From Methanosarcina sp. UBA402 (lineage in GTDB: Archaea; Halobacteriota; Methanosarcinia; Methanosarcinales; Methanosarcinaceae): a DNA stretch of 6,478 bases. The stretch is from the NCBI GenBank assembly GCA_002509325.1, contig DADO01000172.1, positions 1-6,478 on the forward strand, written 5' to 3'. The notes beneath the pieces were generated by a model. It saw only the letters and a list, made by a program, of their open reading frames with translations. It made no database searches and had not been told where the DNA came from. Below, piece after piece: positions 1 to 5,485 of the stretch. The position numbers and the translations under genes were made by a program. The first letter of the stretch is position 1; each line of letters begins with the position of its first letter.

Positions 1-299
1 GAAGTGACTATAAATTACCCACTCAAAATAACGAAGAGCCTTTTTATTTTATGTCTATCTCTAGATTTTGGTACTTAGTCTGAAAATATAGAAAAAAATA
101 CAATTATTAACATCCAAAGTCCTTTTATAATACCAGTGTCTTAATTAAGGCAGTTTTTGCGATAGCTACTCCGCACCAGATTTTTTAATTCACTCAAATT
201 GATATTGATTTCCAGTTCGTGTATTTAAAAAATGAAGAATAAGATACTTGAAAATCTGATAAACTAATAATTTTATGAGTCTGGAGACAACATCAAAAA

Positions 300-308
300 T
301 TATAATAA
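300..308 (+). promoter_or_regulatory. TATA-like box for the surface-protein gene
   Basis: TTATAATAA at 300-308 follows an A-rich stretch. An archaeal start site about 25 bases downstream would fall near 327-330, just ahead of the GGTG motif at 335-338. That gives a very short leader and fits translation starting near 344 better than at 356. The call rests on position and composition only. Confidence 0.4.
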
Positions 309-330
309 GTTTAGTAAATAAAAGCTAACT

Positions 331-338
331 AGAGGGTG
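331..338 (+). promoter_or_regulatory. Shine-Dalgarno site that questions the start codon
   Basis: AGAGGGTG contains the GGTG core expected to pair with the archaeal 16S 3' end. It ends 17 bases before the first ATG (356), which is too far for normal initiation. It ends 5 bases before an in-frame ATA (344-346), an ideal distance. The site therefore points to 344 as the ancestral or actual start. Confidence 0.5.
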
Positions 339-355
339 CTAAAATAAAGATCATT

Positions 356-2131
356 ATGTATATGATATTATTTATTTTTATGATAGTTATATTAAGTAGT
401 GGAGAACTTGGGTCTTTTCCTGATACAAATAGCTCAAAAATCGTTGAGAATATTAATCAGGGTAATATCACATTGTTTTCGCAAAATTATTCTGAAGCAA
501 ATAATGTCCCGAATAATATTTTTATTGCCAAAATTCAAAAGAGTACTCTTTCTGATAAAGTTTATTCAACAATTTACGGGATGCAGGAATCGAAAATTCT
601 TTTAGAGGGCACTCCAAAAGAGTTAAAGTATACAGTCACAAGAAACTCTTCTCCAATTTCCAATAGTTTGCTTTCAGTTACGGATACTATCGCTTGTTGC
701 GGAATAAATGAATACTCAAGCCATTTGAATAAACACACCGAGACATATAATTTCTGTAAATGTACCTCAATTCCGATAAGTTATTACTTAGAAGAACCAA
801 GAGAGGTTGGGTCTCTCTATATATGTGGTCTTACGCCGATGGTTAAATGTGCTTATGAAATCTCAATGGATGTAAATACAGACGACCAGCAGAGTTTTGT
901 TGAGCTTGATAGCCCGGGTTCAAAGTTGATAATTCAGAAGGTAGATAATAATATTATATTAAAAAGTTGTTTTAAAAATGACTCGAATAATGTAATATCT
1001 AAAAACATATCCATTGGCAACGCTACAGAGAGATTAGATTTTAAAATTATGTTTGACGGAGAAAACAAAACCAATACCATTTGCACAAAAAATGGTAGCT
1101 ATATAGTTACTCCATTTTATAGCCTTGATAGACAAAAATTGCCATACGTGGATTTTTCAAATGGTTATATTAAGTTCACATCCTTTGTCGTAGGAGATGG
1201 AACATTTCTAGACGTTAATATCTCCAGCATAAACCAGAAAGCTGACCGGAAATTCATAACCCCAATTGGAGATAGCAAAATAATTCCATTCGGACTTGAT
1301 GGGCCTTATCCGAGGAATACAACAGGACAGGGAATAAATTATCTGAACAGCAAAGGAGATAGGGGCACAATATGGTTTGATGTGAGAGTTATTGAAAGTT
1401 GCAATAAAACAGGCCTTGAATATTTAAAGAATCTGGTTAATAACAAATCCTGGGAAACAGGTATACATTACTCTAAAGAACTGGAGAGTCTACCCCTTGA
1501 AGAGGCGTACAAAGTTATGGATGAGGAGTATTCATACGTTTATGAGAAAATAGGGCAAAATCCAACAAACTGGTGCTCCATGAGAAATAGAGATAATATT
1601 ACCCACGCAACTTACGCATATGAAAAACTTGGAATGTTCTGGAGAAACGGAGACTCTGGAGTTCATGCAGAAAATTTAGTTGGAAACCTTTACGATGATA
1701 CCTGGGAATGGTGGGAGCCGGCATCCCAGCATGGAATATCATATCCGGTTTTTACCCATCAACTGGATAAAAACCCCGCTATAAAATACTCAATCAGCAG
1801 CCCTAAATTTAAAGCCTGGGTAGATAATTATGATTCTAATAATATACCCATAGTGTCTTTTTATGAATACAATCAGATAAATCGTAACGCATATGATGCA
1901 TATTTTGATAATCTGGAACAAGATAAGCATTGTGTTACATTTGATGCACATACAGATGGGGTAAAGACTCTCATAAATGTAAATATTAGTGCTGGAAACA
2001 CTACACAGGTCTACGACAGCAGCTTAGACTGGCCTTTAGAATTTAAATTAGAACAGGATAATTCAATCACATTCTGGGCGGAAAATAACCACACGTATAA
2101 AGTATACCCAGACGGAATTAAGCAGCGATAA
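356..2131 (+). CDS. Secreted, heavily N-glycosylated surface protein of unknown function
   Basis: The product from the ATG is 591 residues. It begins with a hydrophobic stretch (about residues 3-14) acting as a signal peptide or N-terminal anchor. No lipobox cysteine follows and there is no C-terminal membrane segment. I count 17 N-x-S/T sequons spread over the chain, typical of an archaeal cell-surface glycoprotein. Cysteines cluster at 114, 115, 134, 136, 157 and 165. The C-terminal half (about 340-520) looks more constrained: GIHYSKELESLPLEEA (369-384), NWCSMRN (405-411), HATYAYEKLGMFWRNGDSG (417-435), WEWWEPAS (450-457), FTHQLD (466-471) and PIVSFYEY (498-505). This pattern suggests a carbohydrate-active or deacetylase-like barrel, but that is a guess. 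Codon use is more A+T-rich than in the hydrolase or DUF2117 genes. The start may really be ATA at 344, which adds a lysine-containing n-region. Confidence 0.8.
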   Translation: MYMILFIFMIVILSSGELGSFPDTNSSKIVENINQGNITLFSQNYSEANNVPNNIFIAKIQKSTLSDKVYSTIYGMQESKILLEGTPKELKYTVTRNSSPISNSLLSVTDTIACCGINEYSSHLNKHTETYNFCKCTSIPISYYLEEPREVGSLYICGLTPMVKCAYEISMDVNTDDQQSFVELDSPGSKLIIQKVDNNIILKSCFKNDSNNVISKNISIGNATERLDFKIMFDGENKTNTICTKNGSYIVTPFYSLDRQKLPYVDFSNGYIKFTSFVVGDGTFLDVNISSINQKADRKFITPIGDSKIIPFGLDGPYPRNTTGQGINYLNSKGDRGTIWFDVRVIESCNKTGLEYLKNLVNNKSWETGIHYSKELESLPLEEAYKVMDEEYSYVYEKIGQNPTNWCSMRNRDNITHATYAYEKLGMFWRNGDSGVHAENLVGNLYDDTWEWWEPASQHGISYPVFTHQLDKNPAIKYSISSPKFKAWVDNYDSNNIPIVSFYEYNQINRNAYDAYFDNLEQDKHCVTFDAHTDGVKTLINVNISAGNTTQVYDSSLDWPLEFKLEQDNSITFWAENNHTYKVYPDGIKQR

Positions 2132-2157
2132 CTTGAAAAAATAAAATGAAGGAGTAA

Positions 2158-2165
2158 ACTTTTTA
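2158..2165 (+). terminator. T-run behind the surface-protein gene
   Basis: A run of five T residues (2160-2164) about 30 bases after the stop codon is the best candidate for an archaeal T-rich termination signal. No hairpin precedes it. The call is weak. Confidence 0.25.
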
Positions 2166-2217
2166 TTACATCAGAAGGTCACGAATATCGCTTTAAAGGC
2201 TGTCTGAAAATTACTGG

Positions 2218-2334
2218 TTAATAATCAAAGTTGCGCTGGAGCACCCCACTGCAAGCACAACGGGGCATGGTCGCTCCACCGCTCCAATCGCGGATAAGAC
2301 TTAAAAGAAGAGGTCTGAAGAATCCCGATTTATC
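2218..2334 (-). pseudogene. Possible C-terminal coding relic in a GC-rich structured island
   Basis: The minus strand is open for 38 codons from 2334 to a TAA at 2218-2220. The end of the frame reads GGATMPRCACSGVLQRNFDY, preceded by residues including GFFRPLLLSLIRDWS. No ATG, GTG or TTG opens the frame; the only internal methionine (2266-2268) would give 16 residues. On the plus strand the same stretch can fold: TGGAGC (2237-2242) pairs with GCTCCA (2273-2278), and CCCC (2244-2247) with GGGG (2262-2265). GCTCCA is repeated at 2281-2286. Composition is much richer in G+C than the surrounding spacer. It could be the tail of a lost gene, a mobile-element remnant or a structured RNA; I cannot tell which. 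Confidence 0.3.
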
Positions 2335-2343
2335 TTACCTCTT
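2308..2343. repeat. Inverted repeat AAGAGGT / ACCTCTT
   Basis: AAGAGGT at 2308-2314 and ACCTCTT at 2337-2343 form perfect 7-bp arms around a 22-base loop. They sit at the edge of the GC-rich island, about 45 bp past the stop of the minus-strand hydrolase gene. The pair might be a terminator stem or a mobile-element end, but no T-run follows on the minus strand. Confidence 0.35.
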
Positions 2344-2344
2344 T

Positions 2345-2370
2345 CATTTCTTTTATTTTCATATGAAATG
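2345..2370. repeat. Nested palindromes downstream of the hydrolase gene
   Basis: CATTTC (2345-2350) and GAAATG (2365-2370) are inverted copies. Inside them lies the perfect 12-bp palindrome TTTCATATGAAA (2357-2368). They lie about 20-45 bp past the hydrolase stop codon, so a role in 3'-end formation is possible but unproven. Confidence 0.3.
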
Positions 2371-2387
2371 TACCAGAATCTGAGAGA

Positions 2388-3080
2388 TCAAAGTTCTATA
2401 GATTCCCCGGGTTTCTTGATGATAACTTTTGTGTCAGTTTTTGATTCAACAGCCTGTTTGAACTCGAGGGGGTCCTGACTGATTATATCAAAAGTGTTAT
2501 AGTGCATGGGAATTACGATTTTGGGCCGGATGAATTCTACGGCTTTTGTGGCTTCTTTTATCCCCATTGTAAATCGATCTCCAATGGGCAGAAGAGCTAC
2601 TTCAGGTTCATAGAGTTCGCTTATGAGCTGCATATCCCCAAAAATCGTGGTATCTCCAGCATGATAGATGGTATGTCCGCCAATTTGTATGACGTAGCCT
2701 GCAGGGCTGCCGCCATCGAAACTAAAACCGGAGGCGTCGATTGAGGAGGAATGGAGCGCTTCAGTCATAGTTAGGGATATGCCCTCTACGTTCACTGTAC
2801 CTCCCTTGTTCATGCCCTCTGCAAAAACTCCTTTTGATTTGATATAGTTTGCAACCTCATGAATAGAAAATATCCGGCATTCGGCCCGTTTTCCGATCTC
2901 TACCGTATCTCCAAGGTGGTCGCGGTGGCCGTGAGTTACGGCTATTATGTCAGGGTCCAGTTCTTCAGGGCTGCATGGAGCTATTGGGTTTCCTGAAATA
3001 AAAGGGTCGATCAATACTTTTTTTTCGGCTTCGAGCAAAAAAGCCGAATGCCCGAGCCAGGTAATCTTTACGCCAACCAT
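2388..3080 (-). CDS. UPF0173 metal-dependent hydrolase (metallo-beta-lactamase fold)
   Basis: The 230-residue product matches the size and layout of the UPF0173 group of metallo-beta-lactamase-fold hydrolases. The start, ITWLGHSAF, is typical of the family. The metal-binding motif THGHRDH gives His50, His52, Asp54 and His55. Further likely ligands are His110, His140 in YHAGDT with Asp143, and His193 in IPMHYNTF. All expected metal ligands are present, so the enzyme is probably an active two-metal hydrolase. No signal peptide or membrane segment is seen, so it should be cytoplasmic; the physiological substrate of the family is not known to me. The ATG at 3080 is supported by TGAGG on the minus strand (3088-3092), 7 bases upstream. 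The gene is divergent from the DUF2117 gene. The 15-bp repeat array begins about 40 bp before its start and may lie in its leader. Confidence 0.92.
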   Translation of the reverse strand: MVGVKITWLGHSAFLLEAEKKVLIDPFISGNPIAPCSPEELDPDIIAVTHGHRDHLGDTVEIGKRAECRIFSIHEVANYIKSKGVFAEGMNKGGTVNVEGISLTMTEALHSSSIDASGFSFDGGSPAGYVIQIGGHTIYHAGDTTIFGDMQLISELYEPEVALLPIGDRFTMGIKEATKAVEFIRPKIVIPMHYNTFDIISQDPLEFKQAVESKTDTKVIIKKPGESIEL

Positions 3081-3120
3081 CTTTTTGCCTCATAGTCTTA
3101 TTTTTGTCAAAATGTAATAA

Positions 3121-3360
3121 TCAGTAATTTAGCTGTCAGAATTTTAACTGTCAGTAGTTTAACCATCAGTAGTTTAGCTGTCAGCAGTTTAACTGTCAAT
3201 GATTTAGCTGTCAGCAGTTTAACCATCAATAGTTTAGCTGTCAGCAGTTTAACTGCCAGTAAGTTAACTGTCAGCAGTTTAACTGCCAGTAGATCAACTG
3301 TTAATACTTTAGCTATCAGTAGGTTAACTGTCAATACTTTAGCTATCAGTAATTTAGCTT
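3121..3360. repeat. Minisatellite: sixteen 15-bp tandem units
   Basis: Sixteen consecutive units of exactly 15 bp run without a break. The consensus is TCAGTAGTTTAACTG. Units 5, 9 and 11 are identical (TCAGCAGTTTAACTG at 3181, 3241 and 3271). A higher-order 60-bp period is visible: units 3 to 5 (3151-3195) resemble units 7 to 9 (3211-3255), sharing the rare ACCA ending in the first unit of each set. Units 13-14 and 15-16 form a 30-bp pair. Many units contain CAGTTTAACTG, an 11-base near-palindrome, and AACTG-TCAG-CAGTT (3266-3279) can form a small hairpin. One frame per strand is free of stops because the unit is a multiple of three. Neither frame has a good start, so coding is unlikely. There are no spacers, so this is not a CRISPR array. 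Confidence 0.93.
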
Positions 3361-3362
3361 TC

Positions 3363-3375
3363 TATAATATTCGGT
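3363..3375 (-). promoter_or_regulatory. Candidate TATA/BRE promoter for the hydrolase gene, upstream of the minisatellite
   Basis: Read on the minus strand, CCGAA (3371-3375) is followed by ATATTATA (3363-3370), a reasonable BRE plus TATA pair. Transcription would begin near 3340, at the edge of the repeat array, so nearly the whole array would be transcribed as a 5' leader of about 260 bases. Between the array and the gene I see only weak TATA-like sequence (ATTATTAC near 3112-3121). Confidence 0.35.
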
Positions 3376-3443
3376 AATGGTGAATTATCAATGTATGGTT
3401 CAAAAGTTGATTAAAGTCATATAAGAATTTTAAATGAGTTGTA

Positions 3444-3458
3444 CGAAGTTATATAAAA
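3444..3458 (+). promoter_or_regulatory. BRE/TATA promoter of the DUF2117 gene
   Basis: CGAAG (3444-3448) followed directly by TTATATAAAA (3449-3458) is a textbook archaeal BRE plus TATA box. The start site should fall near 3480, giving a leader of about 45 bases before the ATG at 3524. Confidence 0.65.
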
Positions 3459-3523
3459 GTCATATTCGATGATAAATAAAAAAGAAAGGCAAGAGAAAGA
3501 GTCTTACTGAGGATCATATTAAT

Positions 3524-4726
3524 ATGTTTCTTCCGTCAAACGTATTGGAAATGAAAATCAGCCTGGTAATCCATGGGCCTGAAGTGATTGATTCCGGAGA
3601 GGCTAAAAAAGTACTTGAAAAACTTTCCTGCGCTGGCAAAGTCGAGGCACGGCTTGGTGGAGCCATGGGGAAGATAGCTGTCCTGGATGCCGGACTTGAG
3701 AACCTTATTGATATAAGCCGGCACCAGAAACCTAGTGCCTGCATTGAATCACTTTTTGAGACCTCAGACCTTGTGTGCCTTCTGAATCGGGGGAAAACAA
3801 TTGAAACCGGGAAGGCGTTTGGAGAAATGGTTGCTGCCCGGCTTCGGGAGCCGGAGAGGAAACCTCTAATCCAGATTGAAAGCCCGGAAAATGCCGATGG
3901 AAAACTGATACCTCTCAACAAAAAAGCCGGAGAATATCTTGAAAATCTTTCTAAGATATTAGGGCTTCCTGCGGAAAGCCCTTTGCCCCTTCGAAAACCG
4001 GTTCTTCAGAATTCGGTTTTTGTAGAAAAGTGCCTGGCAACAGGTAAAATCCAGGTTATACGCAAGCTCTCAGGCGTCTTTCCCGGTGAAAAGATCCTGG
4101 TGAACGGAATCGTGATTGGAAATGCCCTATTTTCCGAAGTAAGCGTAGTCTCAGAAAACGGTTTTATTGTCGCAATCGAAGGGGGAGAAATAAAGGAGCA
4201 TGGACTCGAAAAGCTTCATAATTATGAAAATAGAGACCCTGTTGACCTTACAAAAGCCTGGGTAAAAAGCGGAAACCTGAGAAGAAGTAACTTCTTTCCT
4301 CTGCAAGCCCAGAAACAAAGGGCTTGTGGCAGGGATTCGGGTTTTTCGTCCAGGCCCGGCGCAGGAAAAGTCGTACTTATAGACCACGCTGCAGAATATA
4401 CTTTCGAACTGGCTGCCGATGCCGAACTTGCAGTTACCGTTGGAGACGACACCACAGCCATAGCAGGCGACATACTCTTCAGGCTCGGGATTCCAATTCT
4501 CGGGATCACGGACGGGGATTGTGATAGGCTCGCCTGCTGGACTGAAATCTTTCCGGGTTCTGTCGTGCTCAGGCTGACAGCAGGAAATGACGATATTCTG
4601 GGCAAAAAACTGAAACAGGAACTTTTAGGTGGAGAAAATTCTGCGGATTTAAAGGACATATGCGCTTTTAAAGAAGATGTGATTAAACTTGCAGAGCCCT
4701 TAATTGAAGCTATTTTTGAATACTGA
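3524..4726 (+). CDS. DUF2117 family protein of methanogens
   Basis: The 400-residue product fits the DUF2117 family, a group of uncharacterised proteins I know from methanogens. Recognisable stretches are ISLVIHGPEVIDSG (12-25), GGAMGK (45-50), LLNRGKT (86-92), LIDHAAEYTFEL (285-296) and the glycine/aspartate-rich VGDDTTAIAGDIL (306-318), followed by GIPILGITDGDCD (322-334). The last two resemble a nucleotide- or metal-handling fold, but no reaction is known to me. No signal peptide or membrane segment is present. GAGGAT (3509-3514) lies 9 bases before the ATG at 3524 and supports that start. A second in-frame ATG at 3551 would begin MKISLVIHGPE, closer to how I recall family members starting, but its upstream Shine-Dalgarno match is poor. 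The stop TGA is followed by two TAA codons in frame. A lysine- and arginine-containing stretch near 254-280 looks like a variable loop. Confidence 0.85.
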   Translation: MFLPSNVLEMKISLVIHGPEVIDSGEAKKVLEKLSCAGKVEARLGGAMGKIAVLDAGLENLIDISRHQKPSACIESLFETSDLVCLLNRGKTIETGKAFGEMVAARLREPERKPLIQIESPENADGKLIPLNKKAGEYLENLSKILGLPAESPLPLRKPVLQNSVFVEKCLATGKIQVIRKLSGVFPGEKILVNGIVIGNALFSEVSVVSENGFIVAIEGGEIKEHGLEKLHNYENRDPVDLTKAWVKSGNLRRSNFFPLQAQKQRACGRDSGFSSRPGAGKVVLIDHAAEYTFELAADAELAVTVGDDTTAIAGDILFRLGIPILGITDGDCDRLACWTEIFPGSVVLRLTAGNDDILGKKLKQELLGGENSADLKDICAFKEDVIKLAEPLIEAIFEY

Positions 4727-4995
4727 TAATAAAAAGTAGCGCATGGTTAGAAACCCTAAATTCTGACCTGTACAACATCATTCGTCACACTGTGTCGTTT
4801 TTGTCACGCTCGACGCAGGATGCAGGGAGTAATTGTCTGGCAGCTTATTAAGCAAAGCAGAATAGGCTGAGCGAAAGAAGGAAAACAGACAGATTCAGCT
4901 ACGAGGAGTATATTGAGAGAAGTGTTCAGTACACAAACATATCGGAGCAAATTGCTGAATACGAGAGAACTCTCTACTCAGCAGAAATAGATTGA
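4720..4995 (+). pseudogene. Helical-protein coding relic with one internal TAA
   Basis: One frame is open from 4720 to the TGA at 4993-4995 except for a single TAA at 4849-4851. Before the TAA it reads AWLETLNSDLYNIIRHTVSF (4741-4800) and continues to CLAAY. After it comes AKQNRLSERRKTDRFSYEEY (4852-4911), then IERSVQYTNISEQIAEYERT (4912-4971), ending LYSAEID. The composition is charged and helix-like and the two halves join naturally, as if a glutamine codon became TAA. No ATG, GTG or TTG is suitably placed, and the 5' end runs into the DUF2117 gene, so the front is missing. I do not recognise the family. The internal stop is TAA, so pyrrolysine read-through of TAG is not an explanation. The 3' end faces the broken cupin gene. 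Confidence 0.5.
4798..4802 (+). terminator. T-run after the DUF2117 gene
   Basis: TTTTT at 4798-4802 follows the imperfect dyad CGTCACACTGTGTCG (4783-4797), about 70 bases after the DUF2117 stop. It could end that transcript, but it also lies inside the coding relic, so the support is slight. Confidence 0.2.
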
Positions 4996-5016
4996 TCTCT
5001 TTTTTAACTCCTAAAC

Positions 5017-5381
5017 TCATTCCACCAATTCCGTATCCTCATGCGAATAAGCCGGCGCACAGCAGCAGAGAATTTTCAGCGGCGTATTTCCTGTGTTTTG
5101 AATTCTGTGCAGAGTGCCGGGCGAAATAGAAACAGTATCCCTTTTTGACCTCGAATTCCTCAGAGCCAAGAGCCATTATCCCGCTACCTTCAGTAATGTG
5201 ATAGATTTCTTCAGTCAGGTGGTGTTTGTGAAGAAGGGTTTTTCCGTTGGCTGGCACGGTAGCTTCGGCAAGGCTCTGGTTTGAATTGCCGTGGACGGAA
5301 AGAATGCATGAGTTCGCGGATAATTAAACCGTCTTTCGTGATATAAGGTTCTACTTCTTTGTATCGGGTAAAGAGTTGCAT
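5017..5381 (-). pseudogene. Cupin-domain protein gene broken by two frameshifts
   Basis: Three minus-strand frames join into one small cupin of about 120 residues. Frame one starts at the ATG at 5379-5381 (MQLFTRYKEVEPYITKDG) and reads to about 5304. Frame two runs from about 5299 to 5140 and carries cupin motif 1: HKHHLTEEIYHITEG with its HxH, Glu and Gly. Frame three runs from 5139 to the TGA at 5017-5019 and carries motif 2, DTVSISPGTLHRIQNTG, with its PxG, His and Asn. The first break lies in the TTCTTTCC stretch (minus strand, 5297-5304) and looks like one extra base. The second lies at AAAAAGGGATAC (5135-5146) and looks like loss of two bases or gain of one. Intact relatives are small single-domain metal-binding cupins of the sugar-isomerase-like type. 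Both breaks are at short homopolymers, so sequencing error must be excluded. The gene lies 91 bp behind the 218-residue gene on the same strand. Confidence 0.8.
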
Positions 5382-5402
5382 TGTAAATTACTGGAAACCG
5401 CA

Positions 5403-5408
5403 ATTATA
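5403..5408 (-). promoter_or_regulatory. TATA-like box just before the cupin gene
   Basis: On the minus strand TATAAT (5403-5408) lies about 24 bases before the cupin ATG at 5381, and no Shine-Dalgarno site precedes that ATG. This spacing would give a leaderless transcript. It suggests that the cupin had its own promoter. Confidence 0.3.
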
Positions 5409-5443
5409 ACTATTTTTTCATTCTTTTCGTTCATAGAGAAGAT

Positions 5444-5485
5444 TTCAAAGAGGAAGCTTCAAAGAGGGGGCTTCAAAGAGGAGGG
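5444..5485. repeat. Three tandem 14-bp repeats across a stop codon
   Basis: TTCAAAGAGGAAGC (5444-5457), TTCAAAGAGGGGGC (5458-5471) and TTCAAAGAGGAGGG (5472-5485) are adjacent 14-bp copies. The third copy encodes the last residues and the TGA stop of the 218-residue protein on the minus strand. The other two lie in the spacer before the cupin gene. Confidence 0.85.

Larger units (their letters stand above)
1..343. other. A+T-rich spacer without a supported gene
   Basis: No reading frame here on either strand has both a plausible start and a useful length; the longest ATG-started frames are under 20 codons. The stretch is strongly A+T-rich with many short A and T runs. An 8-base direct repeat, CACTCAAA, occurs at 20-27 and 191-198. 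The left edge (about 12-41) vaguely resembles an insertion-sequence end, but no partner inverted repeat or transposase is visible, so no element is called. The right end carries the probable promoter and Shine-Dalgarno site of the following surface-protein gene. Confidence 0.6.

Noticed and set aside
1..200. Insertion-sequence end or transposase remnant at the left edge
   Set aside because: The sequence felt familiar (CACTCAAA-type ends, a short minus frame near 115-175), but there is no inverted-repeat partner, target duplication or transposase motif inside the window.
2502..2744. Plus-strand 80-residue frame inside the hydrolase gene
   Set aside because: It lies antisense to a well-supported metal-dependent hydrolase and shows no recognisable motif.
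3107..3334. Minus-strand 75-residue leucine/lysine-rich frame over the repeat array
   Set aside because: It is the translation of a 15-bp satellite whose length is a multiple of three. The start lacks a Shine-Dalgarno site and the residues are low-complexity, so it is not called as a gene.
3121..3360. CRISPR array
   Set aside because: The units are contiguous 15-mers without spacers, too short for CRISPR repeats, and no cas gene is nearby.
3514..4659. Several minus-strand frames opposite the DUF2117 gene
   Set aside because: They are shadows of the plus-strand gene: no family resemblance, no Shine-Dalgarno sites, and the opposite frame is clearly the DUF2117 coding sequence.
4849..4851. Stop-codon recoding (pyrrolysine) in the relic
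   Set aside because: Pyrrolysine uses TAG; this codon is TAA, and the frame also lacks a start.
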